Assembly: GCF_900103805.1 (NCBI RefSeq)
Contig: NZ_FNIB01000006.1
Coordinates: 237,399 to 301,398 of the forward strand
DNA: 64,000 bases
DNA from: Cryobacterium flavum
GTDB lineage: Bacteria; Actinomycetota; Actinomycetes; Actinomycetales; Microbacteriaceae
Direction of reading: 5' to 3'
Below the pieces are notes generated by a model that saw only the letters and a program-made list of their open reading frames with translations, ran no database searches and was not told the DNA's origin. Of this stretch, positions 1 to 9,197 are shown piece by piece. Position numbers and translations under genes: made by a program. The first letter of the stretch is position 1; each line of letters starts with the position of its first letter.

Positions 1-98
1 ACGGCAACCGGATGCGCGCCGCCGAGTCACTGGGAATCGCCCGGTCGTCCCTCTACCGCAAGCTCAAAAGCTTCGGCATCAGGGTCACCGACTCGTAG
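1..98 (+). CDS. C-terminal fragment of a Fis-type HTH transcriptional regulator (cut by window edge)
   Basis: Only the last 31 codons are present, read from base 3 to the TAG at 96-98. They encode a Fis/NtrC-like helix-turn-helix: an Ala-Ala-Glu-x-Leu-Gly-Ile turn followed by the recognition helix SSLYRKLKSFGI, then a short tail. This is the usual C-terminal DNA-binding unit of AcoR/NtrC-type regulators; the sensor and any AAA+ domain lie outside the window. The gene converges with and overlaps the MFS gene by 14 bases. The target genes cannot be told from this fragment. Confidence 0.7.
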   Translation, partial: GNRMRAAESLGIARSSLYRKLKSFGIRVTDS

Positions 99-1362
99 TC
101 GCGGCTGGCCGCATCCGCTTGATCGACCAGACCACCACGACGGCGACGAGCGCCATCGCGCAGAGGCCGAGAGCGGAATACCCGGCCAGCGCCAAGATTG
201 GACCGGCGATCGCGCCGCCGAGCGCGCCGGCCGCGTTCATGGACAGGTCGGAGAATCCCTGCAGCGAGGAGCGATCCTCAATGTCGACGGCCTCCGACAC
301 GAGCGCCGAACCCGCCACAACGGATGCCGACCAGCCCAGTCCCAGAAAGATGAGGCTTACGGTCATGGTGCTCTGCGATCCGTCGCTGAGCCAGGCCACG
401 GTGAGGGCGACGAGCAGCAATAGTTGCCCACCGAGAATGACCGGCAGGCGACCGAGCCGGTCGGAGAGGGCGCCGAACACGGGAGAGAAGGCATACATTC
501 CGGCCACGTGCAGGCTGATGGTCAGCCCCACGATCGTGAGGGTGGCGCCGTGGTCACGCAGGTGCACCGGCGCCATCGACATCAGGGCCACCATCGTGGC
601 GTGACTGAGGGCAATGACCAGCACCGCATAGCGGGCCGCCGCGTTGCTCCGCAGAATAGCCAGGCCGCCACTGGCCCGGCGGATTCCCGCACTCGTCGTG
701 CGCGCTGCCAGCGCCGTCAGCAGGGGGTCGGGTCGCAGGCCGAGAGCGTAGACGAAGGCGGCGGCGACCGTGGCCGCGAGGGAAAACGCGAACGCGCCCG
801 TCATGGCCGGAAGACCGAGGGCGGCGCCGAGCGCTTCGCCCGGTCCGAACAGGTTGGGGCCGAGCACGGCACCGATCGTCGTCGACCAGACCACGACGGA
901 GAGATCCCGCGCGCGAAAGCGCGAGGTGGCCAGGTCGGTGGCGGCGAAGCGGGCCTGCAGGTTGGTGGCCGAGCCGGCGCCGAGCAGCATCAGAGCCAGC
1001 AGGAGCAGCAGAAAGATGTCGACGGACACCGAGAGGATGGCGAGTATCGCGCCGGTTCCCGCAATGAGCGAACCCGTTGCGAGCGATACACGGCGCCCGC
1101 GCGCTTGCGCCAGGCGGGCCAGTGGTATGGCCACGATGGCCGCGCCGAGGGTGCTCATGGTGGCGGCCATGCCCGACCAGGCGCTCGATCCCGACAACTG
1201 CGCGGCGAGGAGCGCGCCGAGCGACAGCGTTGCTCCCATTCCGATGCCCCCGAGAATCTGGCCCGTGATGAGTACCCGCACCACGCGCTTCTGCAGGGCG
1301 GTGTGCCCCACTGGAACCGGTAGCGGTGCCGTCGATTCGGCGGGCGTCGTGTCCTGTGTCAT
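85..1362 (-). CDS. MFS transporter, probable drug/metabolite exporter
   Basis: This is a 425-residue major facilitator superfamily protein with about 12 hydrophobic segments and the MFS loop motif G-x-L-S-D-R-L-G-R in the second half (FGALSDRLGRLP). The start chosen is the ATG at 1360-1362, because AGGGGG lies at 1371-1376; a reading frame open 16 codons further upstream has no such support. Family membership predicts proton-driven export across the cytoplasmic membrane, but the substrate is unknown. Its upstream region carries an ATACCC/GGGTAT inverted repeat like those in front of the copper genes at 51 kb, which suggests metal-responsive control by a CsoR-family repressor. It is divergent from the ABC-F gene and overlaps the end of the preceding regulator. 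Confidence 0.85.
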   Translation of the reverse strand: MTQDTTPAESTAPLPVPVGHTALQKRVVRVLITGQILGGIGMGATLSLGALLAAQLSGSSAWSGMAATMSTLGAAIVAIPLARLAQARGRRVSLATGSLIAGTGAILAILSVSVDIFLLLLLALMLLGAGSATNLQARFAATDLATSRFRARDLSVVVWSTTIGAVLGPNLFGPGEALGAALGLPAMTGAFAFSLAATVAAAFVYALGLRPDPLLTALAARTTSAGIRRASGGLAILRSNAAARYAVLVIALSHATMVALMSMAPVHLRDHGATLTIVGLTISLHVAGMYAFSPVFGALSDRLGRLPVILGGQLLLLVALTVAWLSDGSQSTMTVSLIFLGLGWSASVVAGSALVSEAVDIEDRSSLQGFSDLSMNAAGALGGAIAGPILALAGYSALGLCAMALVAVVVVWSIKRMRPAATTSR

Positions 1363-1462
1363 CGTCTGCTCCCCCTGGTACGGCATCGGAAGGCCCGCGT
1401 TGCCGTGCACCTGAGGTTCACTCTATCGAGCAGCCCGCGTAGCCCGGTTTGCATCATCGTAG

Positions 1463-1480
1463 TATACCCCATTGGGTATA
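1463..1480. promoter_or_regulatory. CsoR/FrmR-family-like operator in the promoter of the MFS gene
   Basis: TATACCC-CATT-GGGTATA is an 18-bp inverted repeat with perfect 7-bp arms, 101 bases upstream of the MFS start and 87 bases upstream of the ABC-F start. The arms match the copper-island operators at 50947-51023, but the spacer between ATACCC and GGGTAT is 4 bases rather than 5. Either gene could be the target; the MFS gene is the more plausible one. Confidence 0.55.
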
Positions 1481-1566
1481 AGCGATTCCGGTCAGTGAGC
1501 AGCGCACCTGCCGCTAGCCTCGCGCATTTGGCAATGGGAACCTGCGGTCAATGAGACTATGGAGCA

Positions 1567-3231
<1,665 letters not shown>

Positions 3232-3249
3232 CGGTCACGTCCTGACAGG

Positions 3250-4191
3250 TCACCGGGGCAGGGCCATCAACTTCTTTTGGTGCCGTTTTTCGTGGGTAAC
3301 CACGATCATGTGCGGTACTGTGAGGCCGGCCAGGCCGATGAACAGCACCTGCAGAATCTGCTCCGGCATATCGCCGCTGGGGCCGATGACGAACAGCAAA
3401 GCACCGACCGCGAGGATTGGCACCACGGTGTACACCACCACGATCAGGGTGGGTAGTCGCCCGCCGCCACGTTCCTCGGCAAACCCCGCCCTCAAATGCC
3501 GAAAGCTGTGCAGAGCACAGAAATACACCAAAAAGAACACCAGCGGTTCGCAGGCCAATGCGAGCACCGATGCCAGCACGATTTCCACGCTCTCATGCGG
3601 CCGATGCCGCACTGCGGCGACGGCCGCCACCAGCAGCCCGGCCAGAGCGAGCGGTGCCAGCCCTGCCTGCACGCCCGACACCATCGCGCCGCCAGCACCG
3701 GCAAGTACCACGTAGGCAGCGCCCACCTGATCCGGATGTGAGAAGGCCGGTACGCTCAGCAGCCCGAATCCGGCGAGAAAGCGTAGCCACACGCCACGAT
3801 CAGCGTTCCAATCAGACCCGAAATGCAGCGCCGACACGATCAGGAACGCAACCAAGCTCAGCACCGGGGCGACCAGCCAGAGCAGCACGACACCGACCAC
3901 AATCACGATGTATACCGTGTTGAACGCGGCAAAACCCAGCGGGGTTCGCCAGAGCCCGGCGCGACGCGCGATCAGTGGATCGAGGGCACCGTGCGGCAGA
4001 CCCAGCACGGCGACGAGCACGCCGAGAAGTACGACCTGAAGCATAGGTGAGGGCATCGGCAGGCCGAACGCGAGCAGGGCCAGCGTGGTCAGTGCCAGAC
4101 CGGAGAACACCATCGTTTCGATGGGGACGTGGCGGAGCCGGGCCGTTGCGCGGGCGGTACCGACTCGGGGCGCGGCGACCTGCTCCATCAT
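3250..4191 (-). CDS. blh: Brp/Blh-family beta-carotene 15,15'-dioxygenase (retinal synthesis)
   Basis: This is a 313-residue, strongly hydrophobic protein with about 8 membrane segments and the family motif PHGALDP near residue 66, plus further His residues (SALHFGSDW, ALHSFRHLRAG, PHMIVVTHEKRH) that would bind the catalytic iron. Blh enzymes cleave beta-carotene into two retinal molecules, the chromophore of microbial rhodopsins. The start ATG (4189-4191) overlaps the crtY stop in an ATGA junction, so the two are probably translationally coupled and co-transcribed. The rhodopsin gene is the divergent neighbour, which makes the function assignment strong. An alternative start is the next Met codon. 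Confidence 0.9.
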   Translation of the reverse strand: MMEQVAAPRVGTARATARLRHVPIETMVFSGLALTTLALLAFGLPMPSPMLQVVLLGVLVAVLGLPHGALDPLIARRAGLWRTPLGFAAFNTVYIVIVVGVVLLWLVAPVLSLVAFLIVSALHFGSDWNADRGVWLRFLAGFGLLSVPAFSHPDQVGAAYVVLAGAGGAMVSGVQAGLAPLALAGLLVAAVAAVRHRPHESVEIVLASVLALACEPLVFFLVYFCALHSFRHLRAGFAEERGGGRLPTLIVVVYTVVPILAVGALLFVIGPSGDMPEQILQVLFIGLAGLTVPHMIVVTHEKRHQKKLMALPR

Positions 4192-5396
4192 TGCGTCTCG
4201 CCCGAGCCCGTGGTCGCAGTGGGCGTGGCGACCGGTATGGCCTGTGCAGCCGATGCAGAGGTGAAGACTGTGGGTGCGGCCACCTGGGCGATGAACGGGC
4301 TCCAGGGCAGGCTTAATATGATTTTGGCATAGTCAGTGGCCCGGGCGCCGTCGCTGAGGAAACGCACCAGGGTTGCCGGCGGCACACCGCGGGCCAGAGC
4401 GAGAAAATACTCTGCAGTGCGTTCCGGGTGCGCGCGAACGGCCTGGAGAAAGATGCGGTCGAAGGTTCGTCGTAGCCATGGTTCTTCGGGATGCCCCACC
4501 GCTTCCTGCCCCGCCAGGAGACGATCCGTGCACATTTGCGCCCACCGTTGAATACGCAAGAATCCATAGCCTGAGGCGGCTCGCAAAGCGCCGCCCGCAT
4601 TGCCGGCAAGCACCACCCCGGGTATCTCCGGCACGGTCTGGCGGCCCAGTCCCATGGCCAGCACCCCACCCTCGGTGCGCACCCGACGAACGTCATTTAG
4701 ACCCAAGCCCGATAAAACGTGGTCCAACTCACCGGCCAGAAGTTCCCGTTTGATCGGCGATGTGCCGAAGCGGGTCCACTCCACGATGGCCCGGTTCGGA
4801 CCCAATGGCAGCGCGTACACGAAGCTCAGGCCTTGCTCGTCGGTGGCAAGCGACCCCATCAACGTCACCTCGGTCGGGTCGAACGGATGCTGCCCGCCAC
4901 ACTCGAATTCAACGCCCACAAAACTTTGGTACAGCATCGCCGCAGCGGGCCGTGGTCGCGTATCGATCACCTGACGGGCCAGCAGCGTGCCGGCGCTGGT
5001 TTCGACCCGCACACCGTCCGGCACCGCACTTACCATTTCGGCGCGCACGCCGAGACGCAGGTCTACACGCGGCGACTGAGCGATGTCGGCCTGCGCGCTG
5101 GAATAGAAGTCGATGCCACGAATGTACTGGTAGAACAATTCCGGAACCTGGTGCCGAACCGCGCTACCTGCGGCATCAGAAAAGCTCCACGTCGTCCAGC
5201 GATGTGAAACCAGGTGCGAGAGTTCGTGTTGTTCTGGCTGCCAAAAGCACCAGCTGCGGTCATCCTGGTACGCGGTGCGCGGTTCGACGACGACCACGCG
5301 CGGGCCGGATGGCGCGCGCGCCAGCCGGGCCGCCAAGCTGAGCCCCGCCAGTCCCGCACCGAGCACCACGACGTCAGCGTCTTCGACAGAGTTCAT
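4188..5396 (-). CDS. crtY: CrtY-type FAD-dependent lycopene beta-cyclase
   Basis: This 402-residue protein begins with a Rossmann dinucleotide-binding motif (VVVLGAGLAGLSLA, about residues 8-21) followed by the lycopene-cyclase block DDRSWCFW. A C-terminal AGNAGGALRAASGYGF segment matches the second FAD-binding block. It should cyclise lycopene to beta-carotene, the substrate of the adjacent Blh. ATG 5394-5396 is preferred; a GTG at 5420 in frame lacks a ribosome site. Single-chain CrtY differs from the heterodimeric CrtYc/Yd cyclases common in pigmented Microbacteriaceae and suggests a route dedicated to retinal. The crtE, crtB and crtI genes needed upstream are not in the window. Confidence 0.88.
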   Translation of the reverse strand: MNSVEDADVVVLGAGLAGLSLAARLARAPSGPRVVVVEPRTAYQDDRSWCFWQPEQHELSHLVSHRWTTWSFSDAAGSAVRHQVPELFYQYIRGIDFYSSAQADIAQSPRVDLRLGVRAEMVSAVPDGVRVETSAGTLLARQVIDTRPRPAAAMLYQSFVGVEFECGGQHPFDPTEVTLMGSLATDEQGLSFVYALPLGPNRAIVEWTRFGTSPIKRELLAGELDHVLSGLGLNDVRRVRTEGGVLAMGLGRQTVPEIPGVVLAGNAGGALRAASGYGFLRIQRWAQMCTDRLLAGQEAVGHPEEPWLRRTFDRIFLQAVRAHPERTAEYFLALARGVPPATLVRFLSDGARATDYAKIILSLPWSPFIAQVAAPTVFTSASAAQAIPVATPTATTGSGETQ

Positions 5397-5497
5397 TTGT
5401 GCTCTATTTCTCTTAACCACATGCTGAGGTGGGGTGAAACTGTTGCACGATCGAGTCGGCTGCGACAGCTGAAGAAATCTACGGATGAATAGCTACT

Positions 5498-5559
5498 ACC
5501 TATGGACGAGGATTTGGAGTAGGTTTCCTAATATACCTAGCTAGGTTACCTAATTAGGT
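5498..5559. promoter_or_regulatory. Divergent control region: tandem ACCTA-N2-TAGGT palindromes between crtY and the rhodopsin gene
   Basis: This is an AT-rich region in otherwise GC-rich DNA. It holds two perfect 12-bp palindromes, ACCTAGCTAGGT at 5535-5546 and ACCTAATTAGGT at 5548-5559, separated by one base (centres 13 bp apart). A weaker copy TAGGTTTCCTA lies at 5519-5529, and a half-site ACCTA at 5498-5502. The second palindrome ends 14 bases before the putative rhodopsin -10 element TACAAT (5573-5578), so a bound protein would cover the -35 region. The regulator is not identified. Confidence 0.65.
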
Positions 5560-5572
5560 GCTTTATCTCCCT

Positions 5573-5578
5573 TACAAT
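5573..5578 (+). promoter_or_regulatory. Putative -10 element of the rhodopsin gene
   Basis: TACAAT lies 28 bases upstream of the TTG start and would start transcription near 5585, giving a leader of about 20 bases. No good -35 is visible at the expected distance, which is occupied by the ACCTAATTAGGT palindrome; this suggests activator dependence or repression at this site. Confidence 0.45.
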
Positions 5579-5606
5579 CAGCGATTCTCGAGCATCAGAG
5601 GCCATT

Positions 5607-6449
5607 TTGATACCTGATTCACTAACCCAACTGCAGTACGACACCATCTACAACATCTTCTCCCTCGTGATTGCCTCGCAGCTTTTCACCTCCATCTTTC
5701 TGGTTATCAGCCTGCCGCGCGTATTGCCGCGATACCGTCAGGCACTGACTGTCGCGGCGATCGTTTGTGGTATCGCGGCATATCACTACTTCCGCATCTT
5801 CAATTCCTTCACCGAAGCATTCGTGACCGAGGCTGTCGGCGGCCGCGGTGATTATGTTCAGGTCGCGGGAGCGTCATTCAACGAGGGATACCGCTACGTC
5901 GACTGGCTGCTGACGGTTCCCTTGCTTCTTCTTGAACTCGTGGCCGTTCTGGCCCTGGCCCGCAAGGTGCAGAGCAGCCTGCTCACGCGACTCATTCCTG
6001 CTGCTGCCCTCATGATCGCTCTCGGCTACCCCGGCGAAATGGCGTCGGACAACCTCACCCGCGGCATCTTCGGTCTGCTCTCCTCGCTTCCCTTCGCGTA
6101 TATCCTCTACGTGCTCTTCGTTGAACTGACCAAGTCGCTCGACCGCCAACCCGCCACTGTGCGCAAGACCATCAGCTTGCTGCGACTGCTCTTGCTGGCA
6201 ACGTGGGGCGTCTACCCGATTGCCTACCTGCTGCCCGGACTTGGTATCGACGGGTCAGACGCATGGGTCGGCCTCCAGATTGGATACTCCGTAGCAGATA
6301 TCCTGGCCAAGTGCCTGTACGGCCTGATCATCTTCCGGATCGCGCGGATGAAGTCCTTCTCAGATGACCAAGCCTTTGCCGAGGTCGAACTGACTCTGGA
6401 GGAGGCGACGAGCCTCAAGCAGCCTATCGTTCAGAATCGGCGGAAATAG
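5607..6449 (+). CDS. Xanthorhodopsin-like light-driven proton pump
   Basis: This is a 280-residue, seven-helix microbial rhodopsin. Helix B has the counterion-partner His60 in AYHYFRIFNS. Helix C reads RYVDWLLTVPLLLLEL, giving R97, counterion D99, T103 and proton donor E110 (a D-T-E pump motif), with Leu107 at the spectral-tuning site that predicts green absorption. Helix G carries D231 and the retinal Schiff-base K235 in YSVADILAK. The FNSF and GYPGE motifs resemble xanthorhodopsin/actinorhodopsin. Gly156 in helix E (GIFGLLSSLPF) may be the fenestration residue that lets some members bind a carotenoid antenna; this needs an alignment. The start is TTG 5607 with AGAGG just upstream. The divergent blh-crtY pair supplies retinal. 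Confidence 0.93.
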   Translation: MIPDSLTQLQYDTIYNIFSLVIASQLFTSIFLVISLPRVLPRYRQALTVAAIVCGIAAYHYFRIFNSFTEAFVTEAVGGRGDYVQVAGASFNEGYRYVDWLLTVPLLLLELVAVLALARKVQSSLLTRLIPAAALMIALGYPGEMASDNLTRGIFGLLSSLPFAYILYVLFVELTKSLDRQPATVRKTISLLRLLLLATWGVYPIAYLLPGLGIDGSDAWVGLQIGYSVADILAKCLYGLIIFRIARMKSFSDDQAFAEVELTLEEATSLKQPIVQNRRK

Positions 6450-6514
6450 TCGACGAAACCGTCGACGTGAACGGGACCTGCCCGACCGGTAATCGGTCCT
6501 GCGGGTCCCGTTTT
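6449..6514 (+). terminator. Rho-independent terminator after the rhodopsin gene
   Basis: Two hairpins follow the stop codon. The first is GTCGACG-AAAC-CGTCGAC (6449-6466). The second has an outer stem AACGGGACC (6470-6478) pairing with GGTCCCGTT (6504-6512), an inner GACCG/CGGTC stem, and runs into TTTT. The second is a convincing terminator and can also serve the convergent LysR-type gene. Confidence 0.7.
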
Positions 6515-6549
6515 GGCCGCCACGTGCATCGCCAAACAATCGTCGCGGA

Positions 6550-6909
6550 TCAGCGCGACTGGCGCTTCTTGCCGAGCTTCGGCTGGCCCTTCACCGCGGG
6601 GGCGCGGCCCTTGCCCTTGTTGGCCTTGGCCTTACCGCCGCCACCTGAACCGCCTGAACGGCGCGAACCGCCGGAACCGCCGGCGGCCTGGGTCAACTCG
6701 AGGCGTGCGTCGTCCAGGAAGGCAACCCCGATCTCAGTGAGGGTCGTGCTCTCGGCGGCACGATCGAACAATGCATAGCCGAGTTCGGCCTCGACCTGCT
6801 TCACCGAGGCGCTGAGGGTGTCGCGGGAGATGCCGAGTGTCTGCGCGGCGCGGGCGAAATCGGGCGCCTCAGCGGCCGCCACGAAATGTGCCAGCAGGGT
6901 GATGTCCAC
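6550..6909 (-). CDS. LysR-type HTH-only DNA-binding protein with basic Gly/Lys tail
   Basis: This is a 119-residue protein. Residues 1-60 form a LysR-family winged HTH (LLAHFVAAAEAPDFARAAQTLGISRDTLSASVKQ, then LGYALFDR). There is no substrate-binding domain; instead residues 76-119 are a Gly-Ser/Arg/Lys-rich low-complexity tail with many basic residues. The start is GTG 6909, with GAGAGG in the correct position upstream. The tail makes it look more like a nucleoid-style or non-specific DNA binder than an effector-sensing LysR regulator. It converges on the rhodopsin gene, but nothing else shows that it regulates it. The tail could be a lineage-specific extension. Confidence 0.75.
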   Translation of the reverse strand: MDITLLAHFVAAAEAPDFARAAQTLGISRDTLSASVKQVEAELGYALFDRAAESTTLTEIGVAFLDDARLELTQAAGGSGGSRRSGGSGGGGKAKANKGKGRAPAVKGQPKLGKKRQSR

Positions 6910-7083
6910 GTGAAGCCTCTCGTCGGTTGCGCGGGTTGCGCGCAGCCCTTCTAGGCTACGCGCCGAAACCGGCCGAACCCACCGCTGCACGTACGGAGGT
7001 CCCACCACTGCACCCAGCGAATCTTCACCGCGAACAGGTGCCGGGGGCTAGGCGCGGCGCCGTCAACGTGGTTCGCTGGGAGC

Positions 7084-7686
7084 ATGACGACCCTGCCGAT
7101 GTTCCCCCTGGGATCCGTGCTGTTTCCTTATATGCCGTTGCAACTGCGGGTGTTCGAGGAACGCTACCTCGTCATGCTCGCGCGCGTGCTCGATTCCCCG
7201 CCGGCTGAGTTCGGCATCGTGCTGATCGAACGAGGCCAAGAGGTCGGCGGCGGCGAACGCCGGTTCAGCATCGGTACCGTAGCCCGGGTCACCCAGCTGG
7301 AGGCGCCAGAGGGCTATCTCGGCCTGGTCGTGCAGGGCGAGCGCAGGATCGAGGTGACCGAGTGGATGCCGGAGAACCCGCATCCGCTTGCCACCGTGCG
7401 TGAGCTGCCCGACCTGGAATGGGACGATGCCTTGTTGCCGCGGCGGGAACAGGCGGAGCAACTCGTGCGCCGAACCCTTTCGCTGGCGAGCGAATTCGCC
7501 GACCAGGAGTGGTCGCCCGAGGTGGAGCTCTCGCACGATCCGACCGCGGCCGCCTGGCAGCTCGCCGCGATCGCCCCGGTGGGACCGCTCGACCAGATCG
7601 CTCTGCTGCGCTCCGACAGCATGGCCAGCCTGCTCGACAACATCATCGAGCTGACCGAGGCTGCGGCCGAATCCCTGGCCTGGTGA
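7084..7686 (+). CDS. LON substrate-binding-domain protein
   Basis: This 200-residue protein is similar throughout to the N-terminal substrate-binding domain of Lon protease: the start MFPLGSVLFPYMPLQLRVFEERY and the block GxGERRFSIGTVARV are characteristic. It has neither an AAA+ nor a protease domain, so it is a stand-alone LON-domain protein. Such proteins are common in actinobacteria and their role is unclear; protein binding or chaperone-like adaptor activity is an inference from the domain. The start ATG 7084 follows a GGGAG ribosome site. It is probably monocistronic and converges on a decayed transporter. Confidence 0.85.
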   Translation: MTTLPMFPLGSVLFPYMPLQLRVFEERYLVMLARVLDSPPAEFGIVLIERGQEVGGGERRFSIGTVARVTQLEAPEGYLGLVVQGERRIEVTEWMPENPHPLATVRELPDLEWDDALLPRREQAEQLVRRTLSLASEFADQEWSPEVELSHDPTAAAWQLAAIAPVGPLDQIALLRSDSMASLLDNIIELTEAAAESLAW

Positions 7687-7689
7687 CGG

Positions 7690-8220
7690 TCACCGAGGTG
7701 TGAGTTTCGCGCCGAAAAGTCGAGAATTTTGGCCCGAACTCACACCTCGGCGGCGAACCTGGACGCCAACGTCGCGCTGGCGCAAAGAAAGCGCTGCGAG
7801 TGCGGCCAGGACGAGTGAGAGCCCGAAGAAGACGACGATCGTCGTGACGCTCGCGCCCGTACTGAGCGGGCTGGTGCCGAACGCCCAGTAGTACGGGCTC
7901 AGGTTGTGCAGCCACTCCAGGCTCGCGCTCTGGCTGCGAGGGCGTTGAATACGTAGCCGAGCACGGCCACAGCGGCACCGGCAGCGATGCCGCCGATGCG
8001 TCGCCCGGTCAGCGCTCCGCCGAGCAGCGCGGCGGATGCCGTCAGCAGATTCACCCCGCCGAACAATAGGCACATGCCGAGCAGGTTTCCCACTTCAATC
8101 TGCAGTTTCGACGAATCGTTGAGCGGCAGCACGACCAGGAGCAGCAGCGCGGAGAGCGCGAGGATCTTTACCGCGATGGCGCAGAACCGGGCCACGGCTA
8201 CCTGTACCCGGGGTGACCCC
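7690..8220 (-). pseudogene. ABC-2 type permease, C-terminal remnant with two frameshifts
   Basis: Three reading frames must be joined to recover a permease. One lies in the downstream part of the fused ATPase frame (ending LELTLAHGV). The second begins RVQVAVARFCAIAVKI and runs through several hydrophobic helices to GYVFNALA. The third continues SASLEWLHNLSPYYWAFGTSPL and ends in the final membrane helix. The first shift lies near 8205-8222 and the second near 7930 (around GCAGCCAGAGC, consistent with loss of one base). The C-terminus runs into the palindromic repeat. The gene can no longer make an intact permease. Confidence 0.7.
7693..7750. repeat. Large imperfect palindrome (REP/MITE-like or terminator)
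   Basis: CCGAGGTGTGAGTT (7693-7706) pairs perfectly with AACTCACACCTCGG (7737-7750). Inside is a second imperfect pair, GCCGAAAA and TTTTGGCC, around a loop of about 9 bases. The element sits between the LON-domain gene and the remains of an ABC permease and forms the last codons of that permease frame. It resembles a mobile palindromic repeat more than a simple terminator; no second copy was seen in this window. Confidence 0.5.
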
Positions 8221-9129
8221 GTGCGCGAGGGTGAGCTCGAGCCGCCCGGATTCCTCGTCGCCGCCGAGAGCGCCCGCGCCCCAGCTGGTCGCCGCAATGC
8301 TCAGGAGCAGAAACCCGATCAGCCCAAACAGGGTCGCCTGGGTATAACCGGCACCGGTGGCAGCCAGGTCGGTGGGGCGGATGCCGCTGGCCACCAGGCG
8401 CAGGTGACGGATGGCCGTGGCTCGCAACTCCTCCACACTGTTGATCGTGACGATGCTGCCGCCCCGCAGAATGGCGACCTCGTCGGCCGCCTGCTGAATT
8501 TCACTGATCACGTGCGAGGAGAGAAAGACGGTCTGGCCGCGGTCACGGGCTTCGCGCACCAGCCGAAGGACTTCCTGCTGCATAAGCGGGTCGAGGCCGC
8601 TCGTGGGTTCGTCGAGCACGAGCAGCTCGGCCTGGTGCATGAACGCCTGCACGATGGCGAGCTTCTGCTTGTTGCCCTTCGACAGCTTTCGTACCGGGCG
8701 GTCCAGGTCAAGCCGAAGCCGTTCGGCCAGCTCCTGCACGTGACCGGCGGCAACCGGCCCCGAGATGTCGGCGTAGTGCGCCAGTAAGCAGCGCCCGCTC
8801 GTGCGCCCCTCCAGAATCAGCTCGCCCGGCAGATACCCAATGCGGCGCCGCAGTTCCGGCCCCGCATTGCGCGAGCGGGTACCGAGCACGGTCGCCTGCC
8901 CCGACGTCGGCCGAATAATGTCGAGGAGCGCCCGCATGATCGTGGTCTTGCCGGCCCCGTTGGGCCCGATCACCCCGAACACCGTGCCGCGCGGCACCTG
9001 AAAGATCACCCCGTTTAGCGCCCGATTGTGGCCGAACTGCTTGACGAGGTCGACCACGTCGATGGCGGCACCCGGTGGGGTGACTCCATCGCGAACGTGC
9101 GTGGACCGACCGAGTGCAATGTGGCTCAC
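8095..9129 (-). CDS. ABC-2 type exporter ATP-binding protein fused by deletion to its permease
   Basis: Residues 20-265 are an intact-looking ABC ATPase: Walker A GPNGAGKTT, signature LSKGNKQKLA, Walker B LLVLDEPTSGLDP and switch His in SSHVIS. After about residue 270 the usual ATPase C-terminus is missing. The frame passes into a permease-like segment (YTQATLFGLIGFLLLSIAATSWGAGALGGDEESGRLELTLAHGV) and then, after a frameshift, nonsense. An internal deletion has therefore joined the ATPase to a permease that is itself broken downstream. The start GTG 9129 has a good AAGGAG site. The product could still hydrolyse ATP, but a working exporter is unlikely. It may equally be treated as a pseudogene. 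Confidence 0.7.
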   Translation of the reverse strand: MSHIALGRSTHVRDGVTPPGAAIDVVDLVKQFGHNRALNGVIFQVPRGTVFGVIGPNGAGKTTIMRALLDIIRPTSGQATVLGTRSRNAGPELRRRIGYLPGELILEGRTSGRCLLAHYADISGPVAAGHVQELAERLRLDLDRPVRKLSKGNKQKLAIVQAFMHQAELLVLDEPTSGLDPLMQQEVLRLVREARDRGQTVFLSSHVISEIQQAADEVAILRGGSIVTINSVEELRATAIRHLRLVASGIRPTDLAATGAGYTQATLFGLIGFLLLSIAATSWGAGALGGDEESGRLELTLAHGVTPGTGSRGPVLRHRGKDPRALRAAAPGRAAAQRFVETAD

Positions 9130-9197
9130 GAAGGCTCCTTGGCTCTCGCTGCGATTTTAGTCCTCGACCGTGAGGCGGGCAGTGTCTAATGGTTTAG

